Of a DNA stretch of 64,000 bases, positions 32,855-45,100 are shown in pieces (the stretch's first letter is position 1; each line of letters starts with the position of its first letter). Source of the DNA: Scedosporium boydii (Eukaryota; Ascomycota; Sordariomycetes; Microascales; Microascaceae); the NCBI GenBank assembly GCA_002221725.1, contig NJFT01000035.1:62001-126000 (forward strand). Reading direction: 5' to 3'. The notes below the pieces were generated by a model, which saw nothing but the letters and a program-made list of their open reading frames with translations, was not told where the DNA came from and ran no database searches. A program made the position numbers and the translations under genes.

Positions 32855-35587
32855 TTACAAAACCAATGGGTTAATCTCGGACCCAACCATCCCCTCCATC
32901 TCAGGCGTAGGCGGCGGCAAATTGCCCACCTTCGTGCAAAGCCAGCAAGACGCATACATGTTAACCCTATCTATGCAAGCCGTCTCGACACCCCGCTCAC
33001 CGACCCTCTTAGGCGAGAATCCGTAGGCCTCGAACTCCTTGACGTACCAAGGGGTGAGGGCTGAGGAGCGCAGGAGAACGCGACCACCCATGGCGAGGGC
33101 GCGGTTGAGGCGAGAGATCTGGCGCACGGCGGCTCCCGGGTCGGAGGGGTCGAACCAGTCCATGCTGTCCATGACGACAGCGATGGTGAGCGTGCCGGGG
33201 GTGATGCGGGCGATGACCTCGTCGAGCTCATCCGTGTGAATGCGGAGGCCGTCGAGGGCGCCGGGTTGGGAGAGGCGTGCGTGGGTCTGGCGGCGGAGGT
33301 AGTCTGGGTGGCATCGGGGCGAGAACTTACCCGCGAGGCAGACGTAGTAGTACGGGTTGTCGCCCGCAATGTGGGTCTCCTCGGCGACAGGGTCAAGGGT
33401 ATCGACCATGTAGTTCCAGATGGCGTGGGAGCGCTTGTTCTTGGAGGTGGGGTTGGGGCCCTTGACGGAGTCGCTCTCGGCGTGGTCCTGCTCGATCATG
33501 GCCAGCTGGTTCTTGGGCACGCCCAGCGCAGCCCAGAGGAAGCTCTCCTGGCTGACGACCAGGTTGCAGATGAGACGGGAGAGGAGAGCGGGACGGATGC
33601 GGTTACGCCATGTCTCGCGCTGCTCGTTGAGTGTCTTGGCCGAGAGGATCGAGTCGACGGCATTGCGGCAGCCGAAGATACGGGAAACCCAGCGCACGAC
33701 GCGGATCGCATGGCGAGAGCCGCCAGTGTCGTAGAGGCCGTGGGCGTGCTTAGTGAAGACATCGACGTTGCTGAGCCAGTACTGGAAAGCGCGGCTGGAG
33801 AGATGGGGGGAAAGCTTGGTCAGGAGAAGCTCACGGAAGTTGGCGTGCTTGCCTTCGCCAAAGATCTTCCAGAAGTCCTCGTACGGCAGGGCGGTGTAAG
33901 AAGCGACCTTGAGCTCGAGGAGATGGTTCTGCGTGGGGTTGAGGTCGACGGCATGGATACGCGCAGGACCCTGGCGGGCGTAGGAGAGGATGTTGTCACC
34001 AGCGCTGGTGATGGCGAGGATGACGTCCTTGGGGCCAATCTTGAGAATGCGCTCGTCGACGCGGGCGTCCTCCCAGGTGAAGGCATAGATGTACTCGTCA
34101 TTGAACTGGGTGTGCTTCTTGAGTTGATCATCATAGTAGATCCTCCAGTGGTGGTTCTGGTAGAAGAAGGCCGGGAGGGGAAGGTTGGCAGAGAGGTTCT
34201 GCACAGCGGTGAGGAAAGCCTTGGAGCGGATCTCGGGGGCCGAGCGCTCGACTGCACGCGCAAGGGCATCTCCTCCCTTGTTCGCGGGTACCAGGCGAGG
34301 CGACTCGGTCACGAGGGCGTCAATCCTCTCAATGATCTCATGGGGCAAGCTCGAAGAGGAGAAGGGAGCTTTATGCACACCGAGCCAGACGTAGTACGGG
34401 ATGCGACCGAGGGACTTGTTGCGGCCATTGATGGTCAGCAAGGTGCCGAACTTGTACTCGAGGTAGTCACGACGACCAGGCTCGAGGCTGACACGGTCAA
34501 TGTCGAACCAAGCTCGCCAGAAGCTGCGGGTGAAGAAGTTGACATGGCGGTTCATGATGCCACCGGTGAAGTTGCGGAAGGAGAAGTCAGCCTTGGACTG
34601 GGTGTAGAAATCGACAACGCCAAAGACTCCACGAGGGGAGAGAAGGCAAGAAAGGGAGTCGATAACGGAGTGGTAGTCGGGCTACACCCGGAGAGCCTTT
34701 GTTAGACTAAACATATGTCCACGTAGGGGAGGAAGGGGGGAGGAAAGGAAAACCCACAATCATGGAAAGACTGTACGACAGGGTTACGAGATCAGCACCG
34801 CCATGCTCCGGCCTCTTGGGCTCGAAGTAGCTGTAACTGGGGGACCTCATAGGAGTGCGGTCGCCCAAGAGATCATTCTCATAATCCTCGAGGCGGAACT
34901 TCCTAGCGTCCTCGCAAATAACCTTGACGTTGTTCCAGCCGAGCCTTTCGAAGCGTTTCCTCGCAACTTCGCAGAGAGATGGAGAGAAATCGACGATGTA
35001 GACGCTCGAGAAGAACTCGGGGACGTTGACGAAGCGAGACATGGCCTCAATGTTGTAGCCCGTGCCACCACCAACCTAGAAAAATATACCCCGTGTAAGT
35101 CCAATGTGCTCCAAAAACAAAAATTGAGGGCGCTCAAAAGCGTAGCCTGGGTTTGGTGGAAAAGGTAGGTCCATAATCATACGTCAACCCAGATTCTGCG
35201 CTTCTGTTTCTTGTGGCCCTCAGCCAGCGCAGCGTCGGCTCTCGCCTTAAGCTGCGCGGCAACGAGCGCGAGCATATCCTCGCGGCCCTGAAGCAAGACG
35301 CCGCGGGTCGCGTCGTAGGCACCGGCCTGCTTCTTGTAGAAGCTCTCGAGGGCATCTTGCTGGTTGCCCTTGGAGTCGCCGGTGTGGGGCTTGATGAAGC
35401 ACGAATAGAAGAAGAGGAAGAAGGATTTCAACAGCCCCGGAGGCTGTTCGTCACCGCCGCCGGATCGGTTTGCGGGGGAGACGAGGGAATAGACGCAGAT
35501 ACTGCCGATCAAAGCGGCGGCTACGCCAGCTAGAAGAAGTTTTGTGTCCATGTCCGGAGGCATTGTGTTACCACCAGGAAAAGCCAT
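32855..35587 (-). CDS. BTA1: Betaine lipid (DGTS) synthase, BtaB-BtaA fusion
   Basis: Three exons, 35587-35183, 35075-34758 and 34681-32855 (introns of 107 and 76 bp), give 849 aa. A hydrophobic segment near residues 14-33 is followed by a methyltransferase domain of BtaB type, whose glycine loop VDVGGGTGYN is created across the first splice (about 134-143). The C-terminal half is the BtaA domain: FTWEDARVDERILKIGPKDV, AITSAGDNILSYARQGPARI and VDLNPTQNHLLELKVA. BtaA transfers the 3-amino-3-carboxypropyl group of S-adenosylmethionine to diacylglycerol, and BtaB methylates the product three times to diacylglyceryl-trimethylhomoserine, a phosphorus-free membrane lipid. Fungal fusions have the BtaB half first, as here. 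In fungi this gene is typically induced by phosphate starvation; no close CACGTG (Pho4/NUC-1) site is visible, the nearest being at 37176-37181. Confidence 0.95.
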
Positions 35588-38500
35588 GGTACTCTCGCAT
35601 CGCTTATCCTCGAAGGGAAAAAGGTGTTGTTGACGCTCTTTCTGTAGATGTTGAATTTACTACAAGACCAAGAGGGAGGGGTGGATGAGAAAGAAAGGAA
35701 AACAAAAAGGGAGAAGAGCCGCGTGAGACTACTTGACAGAGGCACGTTGGCCACCTTTATACGGCGTGAGAGAATAAAACAAGAGAGAGCCGAGGAATAA
35801 GACGACATCTTCCACATTGCGAGCTGGCTGGCGCTAGGGTCAAGGATTTGGTCGAATGCCGGCCATTCATGCTGTCGCATGCACTCACCAAGGCACGAGA
35901 GAAGGCCCAACCTCCGCCCCTCAGTGTGTAGATTATTAGATACCTCCAGACCAATCCGCCTTCGCCTGGCTGTTGTATCGGCGGCCGGAAGGTTTAGGCT
36001 TGGCCCCTGAGGAAAGAGCCAAAAAAAAGAAAAAGCTCAAGGACAAAAGGACAAAAAAAAATTGGCATTGACGCGCCTACCGATCGCCCACCAAAGCTAC
36101 AAGCTCACCTCCCCACAAAGACTTGCAGAAGAACGGCATTGCGCAAACAAGGATTTGTACAGGAAGGTGTGCTCGTGGGTATAAAGTTGGCAAGCTACCC
36201 CTCCATCTTCGGAGGCAATTGAGAAAGTTGGTTACCTGGTTACCCCTCCAGTGCTGACACGATGTGCAAAGGAGGTCCATCATAGGTTGAATTGGGCGAG
36301 CCCACGTTTTTTAAGCCATATCATGGTGGTTTCGTTAGGCGAGAGCAAGGCCGACGGGTGGAAGTTGGATCGGGCTGTGGTCGGGGCGTGGTCGGGGACC
36401 GGCGACGACCAATGAGTGGACCATGTGGGCAAGACGTGTGGTCGTACCGGACTGGACCCTGATTCGAAGATTGACCTGCAGCTTGCAGTTTGGCGGGAGA
36501 TGTGAAATGGGAATGTGGGGGCGTCTGCTTTAGGGAAAGTGTAGCAAGGGATTCGAGGGAACAGGAGGGATCTGCCAAGAAACCTTGCCAGGGCGTACCG
36601 CAGATCTTGGCTTCTGGCGAACTGGGGGAAAGGAAAGATCTAGACTCCAGACCCTTGAACTGCATAGTGACCCCGGCGAGCGATTCCGAAGACTCGAGAG
36701 AGTCAAACAACACGTCATTCGACATGTCGGGGTTCTGATAGGCCGGACGCATCAGCATCCTGCTCCCCCATGAATTCCCAAGATGCCGACTTGTGACCGC
36801 ATCGTCCTACCACTCTCGGAAATATTCGGCGTGTTCATTCCCCGGAATGGAGTGCAGAGATGTGGTTGGTCTTGAGATAACAAGGCTGCACTGCACGTAT
36901 TAACTTGGATTCTATCAACGTTGGAAGCGAAATGTCGAGCTGTTAGAGGAAACGTACTGAAGGGATTTGGTGCAAATGGAGCATTTAGACGCTCTGGCTT
37001 CCGAAAGCCAGAAACTTCTTCTCACGCCGGAGGGGAGACGAGGCCCCAATAACCCTCGAGCCAACTAGGGACGAGGATCCATATTGACCCTTCACACTGC
37101 ACTGCCAAGCAAGAATGATAAACGTGAACGAGGAAGATGAAGCCAGTCCGGATTTACGAAGTATTTGCGCTGCTGCACGTGATATTTCGTGAGGTTTCGT
37201 GCCAACCAAACGAGGAAAGAACACCCTGGCTGTGCCTCTATCGCCCGGGTTGCCGATGAACCCATTACTGTTTAACCCCTTTGGAGCACGACCACATCAC
37301 CCCGACAGCTCGAAAGAGACACAAGCTGGGGATACATATACAGACTATCGTGACTGAAAATAGGAATGCACACGTGCTCAGGTTCCTAGCTAGAGGGTGC
37401 CTGCTCGTCTTCTACGAGAGATGTCTTGTCACTGCGGTTGACAGGGGAGGGGTGGACAATCGATATATGATATACGAAGTACAGCCATCAGTCTGAGTCC
37501 GTCCACGCAAGCCACTTTAAGACACGCACATCTAATCCTTGTCTTTGGCAGACACAGCTACGCGAAGAAGGCCTTTAAAAATACCATTTAATTCCTAACC
37601 CTTTTTGAAAGCTGACTCTGGGTGACTTGCTAGCTAAGGCGTTGAGAATAACCGGCTAATGGCCCTATGCTCACCTCACGGCGTCGTCCTTCAGAAGAAA
37701 CAAACTAGGAAAAAGGGACAATAGGGCAGCAGCATTTCATCAGTCTTACTGTCCTGTGGATACGCTGTGGAACGCCGGATGAAGGAGCCGACCATCCTGG
37801 ATTGGCTCCCGTTAGCTTTTCTCTGAATCGTTATGAAATGAATAGTTCGTTGGGTTACTTACCATTGGTGACATCCGCATCGCTCTCTCCAAGTTTCTCT
37901 TCCTCCATGCGCTCCTTTCGATCAATCCGAATTTGGAGCGTTCTGCGAAGGTCACAAACGAGCCAAATTGCCATATGTGATCTAGCAAAGTCCGGCTCCG
38001 AGCGAAACCACAGTCGGTCAGACCGAGACGCAGCTCTAGTGATTTCCGTCTCTCCAAAAATTGAGATCCTCATCCGGGTTTCGTAGGCGGCGTCGGAAAG
38101 CCACCAGGCAATCGACCAAACCGTCAACAATACGCAGGATACCGTCGTGGAGGGTGCGCAGGGCTGGGATCACCAGTCTGTAGTGACCGGAAGTAATGAG
38201 GTCCATGATGCTGATTGTGCAATAGGGTCGGATTGACGTAGAGAGAAGCACGCAAGGTTGTGTATATATCGGTAACACGATAGGAGTCGACGAGGATGTG
38301 ATATGCCTCTATGCTTTGACATATAAAACCCCAGGTTAACGAGTTCGTTTCTACTTGCGCCGAGGAAACGGGAAATGAGGAATGGCATGGGCAGTGGGAA
38401 GAAGAAAAAGAGGAAGAAATATCCCACTCTTTCTTAGGATAATGGAGTACAGGAAATCTTGAGGATTACTACGGGGAGAAAGGGTGAATCACTATCGTGG

Positions 38501-39006
38501 GTGCTAGTATGAGTGGTAATATCACGATCTCTCAAGCTAGTGCTAATTTGGGGGTTCTTATAAGGGCCAGCTCTTGCATCTGACAAAGGACTTTCTCGCT
38601 GAATAGAAATTTACGGTTACAGAATTCTAGAAGATTTAAACTAGGGATTGTTAATGTCTTGAGAAAGAGTTTAAGCATGTAATGTCGTCAATGTTGGAGC
38701 GAGATCAAGCCTCTCTCTGTGTAAGTTATTGTAAGCTGGAAAGGAGGAGAATAGGCTCCTCATTGCATGTAAACAACCTTCTCAACCAAGAAGAAAAATA
38801 GATCGCAAATATTTACTTCTGAAGAAGGGCAAATAAGATACATATCAACAAGGAAGAAAAAAGTCTCCAGGCCAAATGCCCAACAATCACTATGAACCCC
38901 CCAGAGCAAGGAACCACAACATCCTCGACTCACGCCTCTACAACAATGCAATCCCTCCATTGCCTCCGAACTCACCGCCTCCGCTACACCGACCCTTGGA
39001 AGGCCC
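35588..39006. other. 3.4 kb gene-poor region upstream of BTA1
   Basis: No confident gene. Words TACGAAGTA lie at 37155 and 37473. Two weak candidates were noted on the minus strand. One is a 145-codon frame from ATG 36758 to 36321. The other, roughly 38197-37705, has several open frames, a GTAAGT donor near 37860 and a matching GCTAAC..CAG acceptor 66 bases on. All three minus-strand frames of the second are partly open, so neither is called. The 38760-39006 part belongs to the GH45 3' region. Confidence 0.4.
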
Positions 39007-39823
39007 TCAAATCCCGTTCCTCTGGCATCCAGACTTCTCGACAAGCTCGGCGGGGCACTGCACCTGCTGGAAGGTGACGGACGGGTTATCGGCGCCGCCG
39101 AACCAGTCGAACCGCCACTTGCAGCCGGCCTTGAGCTTCTCGGGGAAGCTGTCGCAGTCGGCGCCGTTGCTGATGCCTCCGTAGCGCTCGCCCCAGCCGT
39201 TTGGCGGGGATCCCCACTGGTCGGTGCAGCCGTTGAAGATGCCGACACCGCCGCCGGGCATCTAGATGAGACAAGTTTCCGTGTTAGTCGTATCGATCTC
39301 CGTTTTTCAGTTCCTGGACAAAAAAAGAAAAGAAAAGAAAAGAGAGCGATAGAGGGATAATCCAGCCATCATAGCCTACCGCAATATCAAAGTGATTCTG
39401 CCCCAAATCCCCCCCGGTATTCGTCGCCTGCACAACCATCTTCTTCCCATTAACCGGCCCGCTCGTAAACGTCAACTCATAGCAAGCACAGCACCAATCG
39501 CTCTCCGTCTGCCCATTAATCCGCACGGCGGCCCACCCGTACGAGAGGTTATCGTCGACGGCCCAGGGGCTGTGGCTCGAGCACATGTAGGCGCTGCCGC
39601 CGGCGTCGCACCCGGACCGGGTCGACCCGCCGTCGTTGAGCGGGTTGTCGCTCCTGTCGCAGGTGCCCAGGGGCCCCTTGGCGAGGCTGCCCTTGCCGGG
39701 CCAGGCGCAGGAGGGCTTACAGCAGTCCCAGTAGCGGGTTGTGGAGCCGGAGCCGCTCGCTTGGGCGGAGGCGGTGATGATGAGGGGCGCGAGGGCCGTG
39801 AGGGTGGCGAGGGTGAATTTCAT
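39007..39823 (-). CDS. GH45 endo-beta-1,4-glucanase, secreted
   Basis: Two exons, 39823-39380 and 39261-39007, with a 118-bp intron, give 232 aa. Residues 1-20 are a signal peptide ([20 protein letters not shown]). The family signature [18 protein letters not shown] follows directly and contains the catalytic base Asp (YWD). The second catalytic residue is the Asp in [19 protein letters not shown], a block completed only by splicing. Further conserved blocks are [12 protein letters not shown] and [14 protein letters not shown]. The cysteine count fits the compact disulfide-rich barrel. There is no linker or CBM1 cellulose-binding module, unlike Humicola EGV; the protein ends shortly after the catalytic core. 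It cleaves internal bonds of cellulose outside the cell. Presence suits a plant-associated or saprotrophic lifestyle. Confidence 0.95.
39321..39342 (+). repeat. (AAAAG)n microsatellite inside the GH45 intron
   Basis: About four to five AAAAG units within the 118-bp intron. On the transcribed strand it reads CTTTT, a pyrimidine tract upstream of the acceptor. Confidence 0.8.
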
Positions 39824-41695
39824 TGCGGAGGGGGTGGAAGGGGAAGACTGCTGAATTGGTGCAAGTGATGCAAGTGATGCAAGCGATGCCGAGGCGAGGG
39901 GTGAGCAATTGGGGAAACCGGGCGGCTCTGTTTAACACTCCCTGGGATATCAACTATCAACTTAGCCTGGGTTTTCGAGAAGGCCAGACCCCGGATATGG
40001 CAAGACTGGGCAAGTATATAAGAAGAAAGAAGAATGAAGAGGAGAGAGCCAAAAGGAATACGTTTGCCAAGAGGAAGAGCCTAGGGAAGGAAACAAGGTA
40101 ATATATTCTCGATATTTGTATGTCTCGCTCTATCTCCCTCACATCTCTTTCTTAAAGCCGTTCCCGCGTACGTTGATGAATTGATGCATCTATCACGTTA
40201 ATATACAGCTCTCCGCCATTGCCAGCTAATAATTGATCGTCTCTCCCCGGAGACGGTCCGGACGGGATCTTGGCTCCCCAAGGCTTGGGTCCAAGAGAAG
40301 AAGACAGGCGATGATCCGAAATAACAGGCCAATAATAAGAAGAGACATGGAATAGAAATGGGAATCATTCGGGAATGGGAAAGAGAAGAAATCAAAAGCG
40401 AAAGGCAGGCCCGATTTTCGCTTAATATCAAGGCCACATAACAAATACTAATCCCAGCCGAGAATCGTCAACATATTAAGCCGCTCTCCTCAAATAGATT
40501 CATCGATCCATCCCGGCTTTCTCCACCATACATGGGGGCACCGATCTGGGTATATGCATTGCAACTTTTCCCTTCCTTTGCCGGATGTGGAGGCGTCGAA
40601 ATGCATGGTGCCTGTCCCCTGACATACTCGCATCTTGGGATATCCCTGATGACGAGTTCAAGCGAGTTCCTGTTCTCGAGGAATCCGGCCCGGAAATCGG
40701 ATCTTGACGTCTTGGAACCGCCGCGGGAAAAGTTGCTCTCAATTCAACTCTGGCTCCCGTGTAATATTGCAATATCTCTTCATGCCACACTCACTAATGG
40801 CATAACGGGGATAAAGACCGCGCCAACCATAAGACAACTCAATCCCCCTCTTCACCCCCTCTCACCCCCTCTCACCCCAATTTAATATACCTCGTTCCCG
40901 GCAAGTCCATCTATTTGATGTCACCCCATGAGATGTGTTCCCCGCATCTCTGGGGATGAAAGGGGAGAAAGAAAAAGGGTTATGACGGCACCACCGAATA
41001 TGCTCACTGTACCTCTGTGGGCTGGGGAAATTTGGTGTTTCTGTTTACGGGCGAGAGATGGGGACATCAGCCTGCCTGACGGCCAGGCCTTCCAGTCTCG
41101 ATCAATAATTGCTCTTCGGCGTTTATGCCGTCAGGTGTTAATACACACATATCCTCCCAGTATTTATCCCGTCGAGTGTCATGCACGCACACACGTAGTA
41201 TGAGGCTCGGTAGTGCTTCCGAGAAAGGGTCTCCGCTCCAGCCGAGCCATTGCCGGGGACGACGTCGGCTCTCCGAGTTAGAGCCATCTCAGCACCATCT
41301 TAGTTAGTAGGACCACAACGTAGCTTCGGCGTGTCATAAGAGAAAGATTGAACATGACGAGAGGAAGAAACAGATAGGGTTTGGTTGTAGGATCACTAGA
41401 CAAGGGACAATTCATCAATGTATATCTCTTCAAGGAAGACCAAACATTTGCATTCTTTATTAATTTTCTTTTTTTCTAAATTATTTCTGGGGCCAAAGTA
41501 TCGACTGGCCGATGGTACGCCGGATTGAGCGAGAGGATGCCCGGGAAATCGAAGCCTCTCCTCACGCTCTCCATGGGAATGTGGGACTGTAACCTTGATG
41601 GCCAGATATGACGAGATCGTAGCCCGCAGAGCAAGACCGTTTCACCTCCTCCACCCCCAATTGAAGACTACTGCGACCGACTGCCCTTCTGGTTC
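39824..41695. other. Intergenic region between GH45 and the het-c 3' side
   Basis: 1.9 kb without a recognised gene. A 10-bp tandem, CACCCCCTCT repeated about three times, is at 40854-40879. The GH45 promoter lies at the left. Open frames here are short and overlapping. Confidence 0.5.
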
Positions 41696-42187
41696 TCACT
41701 GCCACCACCAACGTCGCTCCTCACTCTCCTCAGCTTTTGTATCCTCCTCCGCTTCCTCTTCAGGTTCCTCCTCGGGTTCCTCTTCCGTTTCCGCTTCCGC
41801 CTCCTCTTCCTCATCCTCTTCTTGTTTCCCCTCGTCCTCTATTTCCTCAGCTTCTGCTTCAACCTCCTTCTCCTCCCCCCCCTCCTCCTCCTCCTCCTCC
41901 TCCTCTTCTTCTTCTTCTTCTTCCTCCTCCTCTGCTTGTTCTTCGATTACCTCCTCCTCTGCCTTTGCCTCTTCTGCCTCTACTTCTTCACCAGCTCCCT
42001 CCCCGTCCTCCTCCTCGGTATCATGTTCCTCTCCACCATCGTCTTCAACCTCCACGTCTTCAACGTCTGGCCCGGGCTCTCCTAAATCGCCAACTTCTCT
42101 ACTGTCAAACTGCTCAATGGTCTCGTCGGCTTCGATGCCTTGTTCAGTCTCACTTCCCAGGCCTACATCGCTGCCTGGGGAAAACCC
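41696..42187 (-). other. Acidic reading frame in phase with, and just after, het-c
   Basis: Immediately after the het-c TAG (42190-42188) the same frame is open for 163 codons to a TGA at 41698-41696. The composition is extreme: after GSDVGLGSETEQGIEADETI and a DVEDVEVEDD stretch come long Glu runs, with about 17 consecutive Glu near the middle, ending ERRWWWQ. A 90-bp GTAGGG..ACAG interval (about 42191-42102) would remove the stop and splice het-c straight into this tail in frame. It could equally be a purine-rich 3' untranslated region with simple sequence. There is no ATG near its start, so a separate gene is less likely. Confidence 0.4.
41877..41937 (+). repeat. (CTC)n/(TTC)n trinucleotide tract
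   Basis: About 60 bases of almost uninterrupted CTC and TTC triplets. On the minus strand it encodes the poly-Glu core of the acidic frame downstream of het-c. Such tracts are usually length-polymorphic. Confidence 0.85.
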
Positions 42188-45100
42188 CTACCATCCCCGG
42201 CCGTGATGCTGCCGGTGGCCGTGGTTGTCATCGGAATCGGAATCATTGCTTCGGCCGTGATGCTGCCGGTGGCCGTGGTTGTCATCGTCATCGGAATCAT
42301 TGCTTCGGCTGTGATGTTGCCGGCGGTGTCCGCGGCGCTCATTGTCATCGGAATCGTCGTCTCGGCCACGATAGCCTCCTCCGCCCTCACGCCGCTCACC
42401 GTAAGATTCCTGTTCGTAGCCCCCCCTCTGGTAGCCGCCCCCGCCATAGCCGCCCTCTTGACGTCCGCCGTAACCTCCTTCCTGGCGTCCGCCATACGAG
42501 CCACCGCCATACGACTGCTCCTCACGACGTCCATAACCGCCTCCGCGGCGGTCGTCATCATCATCACGTCGACCACCATAGCCACCACCTCGGCGGTCAT
42601 CATCTTCATCGCGCCGACCACCATAACCACCACCATAACCACCGCCTCGGCGGTCGTCGTCGTCATTGCGTTGGCCACCACCGTAGCCACCACCGTAGCC
42701 ACCGCCTCGGCGGTTATCGTCGTCATCGTCTCTCCTACCCGACGAGGAGAAAGACTGATAATAGCTGCTGGACTGAGACTGCTGGTAGCCGCCGCCGCCA
42801 CTATCGTATCGCTGGCTCGAGTGGCTCTGCGAGTAGCCTCCACCGCTGTCGTATCGCTCAGTGGCCTCGGATCGACCGTAGCCACCATCGTTATCGTAAC
42901 GCTGCGTCGTCTGGGATGCCACGTAGCTGCCATCACCGCTCTGGTAGCTCGCTTGCGTCTGCGTGTAGCCCTGATCATCCTCCTGTCGACGAGAAGACGA
43001 GCCACTGCCGCCAATACCAAGGAATGAGCTGGCGGCTCCTAGCAAGCCACCAATACCGCTATCCTCTTCCTTAGACTCGGGGGGTTGGTAGCTGGGGATC
43101 TTGACACCAGTCTGCTGCTGAATGATGTTAGAGAAGGCGCCGGAGGCACCGGATAGGATGGCATCGGCGGCTTTTCCGGCAACCTTATCCTCCCAGGTCT
43201 CGGGTGCGCCGAACTGCTTGCGCATCTTGAGCTTTCCAGCACAGCCGTGGCCGTGGCCGGTGTCTTGGACGCCCTCCTTATGGTTCTCTCCATTTTGGAC
43301 ACCCTCTCGAGATAGCTTCCGTCGATATTCGTCCTGTCGGCGACCTTGCTCGTTCCACCACTCATCAACGCAACGGAATACGATGCTTCTGCCCTCGCGC
43401 GCGCCACCTTGGGCCATCTCCCGCTGCGCTGGGTGGTGGAGGATACCCTCGACGATGCGGTCAATCATCTCATTCACGTTAACGCTCTCATCGTCGATCG
43501 CCGCCATGACCTGGGGAACAACCCAGTTGACCGTGTAGGCCGCGGCTCGGCCAGCAACTTCATTCAGAATCTGCACCAGGGTGTCAGTCTGTCTGGGCTA
43601 TACAAGGGGTGAACAGTAAATGTTCTCAGGGATAATCGTAATGGCAAACCTACATTGGAAAAGTGGTCCTTTGACAGCATGGAGTGGGTGGGGTCGGTGG
43701 AGCGCGAGTCGTCAAAGACAATGTGCTGCTCATTCACGCTGCTTTGAATGATCTCCTCTGATCCAGTCTTGAGTTCGGCTCCGATCTGATGGATAATGGG
43801 GATGATGAAAGGAGCAATGAGAGAGAAGATGAACATGGAGAGTTGCTCCTCCAGTTGCTCGAGAATCTTGGGTAAGACTGGGATTTTGTCTGTGGCGTTG
43901 GAGATATCCTTCATCAAACCATCGTGCCATTCGATAACCGGCATGATCTGACGGAAGATATTCTGCACGTAGACAGTGTACTCCTCGGGGTCCTTTGGAG
44001 ATACCTGCAGGTTCTGCATTTGCGCGGTGGTAGCATTTTGTTGCAGCTCATCGACCTTGTTACTCTGATGCTGGCCGCCAAAAAGGTCGTCAGGAATCTT
44101 ATCAAGCAGGCTTCGAAGAATGCTGGTGTCGGCTTTGGAGCTCTGCTGCAAGGTTCCCTCAAGCTCCTCAATTTCGTTTTGAGTGAGCTTGTCAGAAACT
44201 AGGGGCTGGTAAGTTACTTGATTCTGGCAAAGGTAAACGGAGCGGAAGGAAGGAAAAGAAGTTGGTTACCTTCACCAGTGACGGAGTGGAGGAAGTCAAC
44301 ACCTCCAAAAGTACCAGTGACAATTGGATAGACAGAGCCGCGAGCACCGCGGATATTAATCTGAGTGTTTCGACCAACATGGGGGAAGATATCCCGCTCG
44401 CCTAACTCGATGAGGGCCAACTCGATGTAGTTGCTGTGGGCAAAGAAGTCTAGAGCCGGGGGGAAAAAAGAAGGGGAGTCAGCATTCAGGAAAACAACAT
44501 TGGACGAAAGCTGGAGCTAGGTTGGAGGAACACCGGGCCTACGACGAACCTTCAAGGCAGTGAAGCGCAGTTCCCATGAGGCGGAAGGCCTCGTTGCGCT
44601 CAGTCTTGTCTCCGCTACGAGCGTAGCTCCTGCCAAGATGGACACAGCGGGTAAGGAGGTCCCGAACAAGACCGGCCGAGGTAGTGATGCCGATGCGCTC
44701 GTTGGCGATGTAGTTCTTCATACCGGTGTCCGGGTCGATGGCGAGCTCGACTCCCTCATCTACAGGGCCACGAAGAGCTCTGTGATAATTACGAGCGTCC
44801 ACGTTGTCGGCATAATTTTTGGGGTTATCAATATGTTCTTCGGGGCGATAGCAACCGAGGCGGTCGGCAGTAACTTCGAACTCCTTGGATCCGAAGCCGA
44901 AGGTCATGAAGCCGAGGACGCAGAGGAGAAGTCGGATAGCTTCGGCCGAGACCGCCTTGACGGTACCGACGTCGATGGCCTGGGAGTAATCCCTGAGCCA
45001 GTTTCCGAAGTAAACTCGGGAGACGTTAAGCTTGTTGAACTTCTTGCCGCCAAAGGCTCGTGCCATGGCAATCTTCAACAGAGCATCCTCGATGTCTCCA

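Noticed and set aside
33236..34705. 489-codon plus-strand frame
   Set aside because: It lies antisense to the BtaA part of BTA1, whose codons have strong third-position GC; the translated product has no domain features.
37176..37181. CACGTG as a phosphate-response site for BTA1
   Set aside because: About 1.6 kb upstream of the start and single; a hexamer is expected by chance at this spacing.
41595..42206. Plus-strand frame with long Ser runs (203 codons)
   Set aside because: It is the complement of the acidic tract and of the het-c end; the Ser runs come from the CTC/TTC repeat.
41737..43074. Plus-strand Pro/His/Arg-rich frame of 445 codons, and the overlapping Ala/Val/Ile-rich frame 42140-43027
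   Set aside because: Both are antisense to the repetitive glycine tail of het-c, which explains the long open frames.
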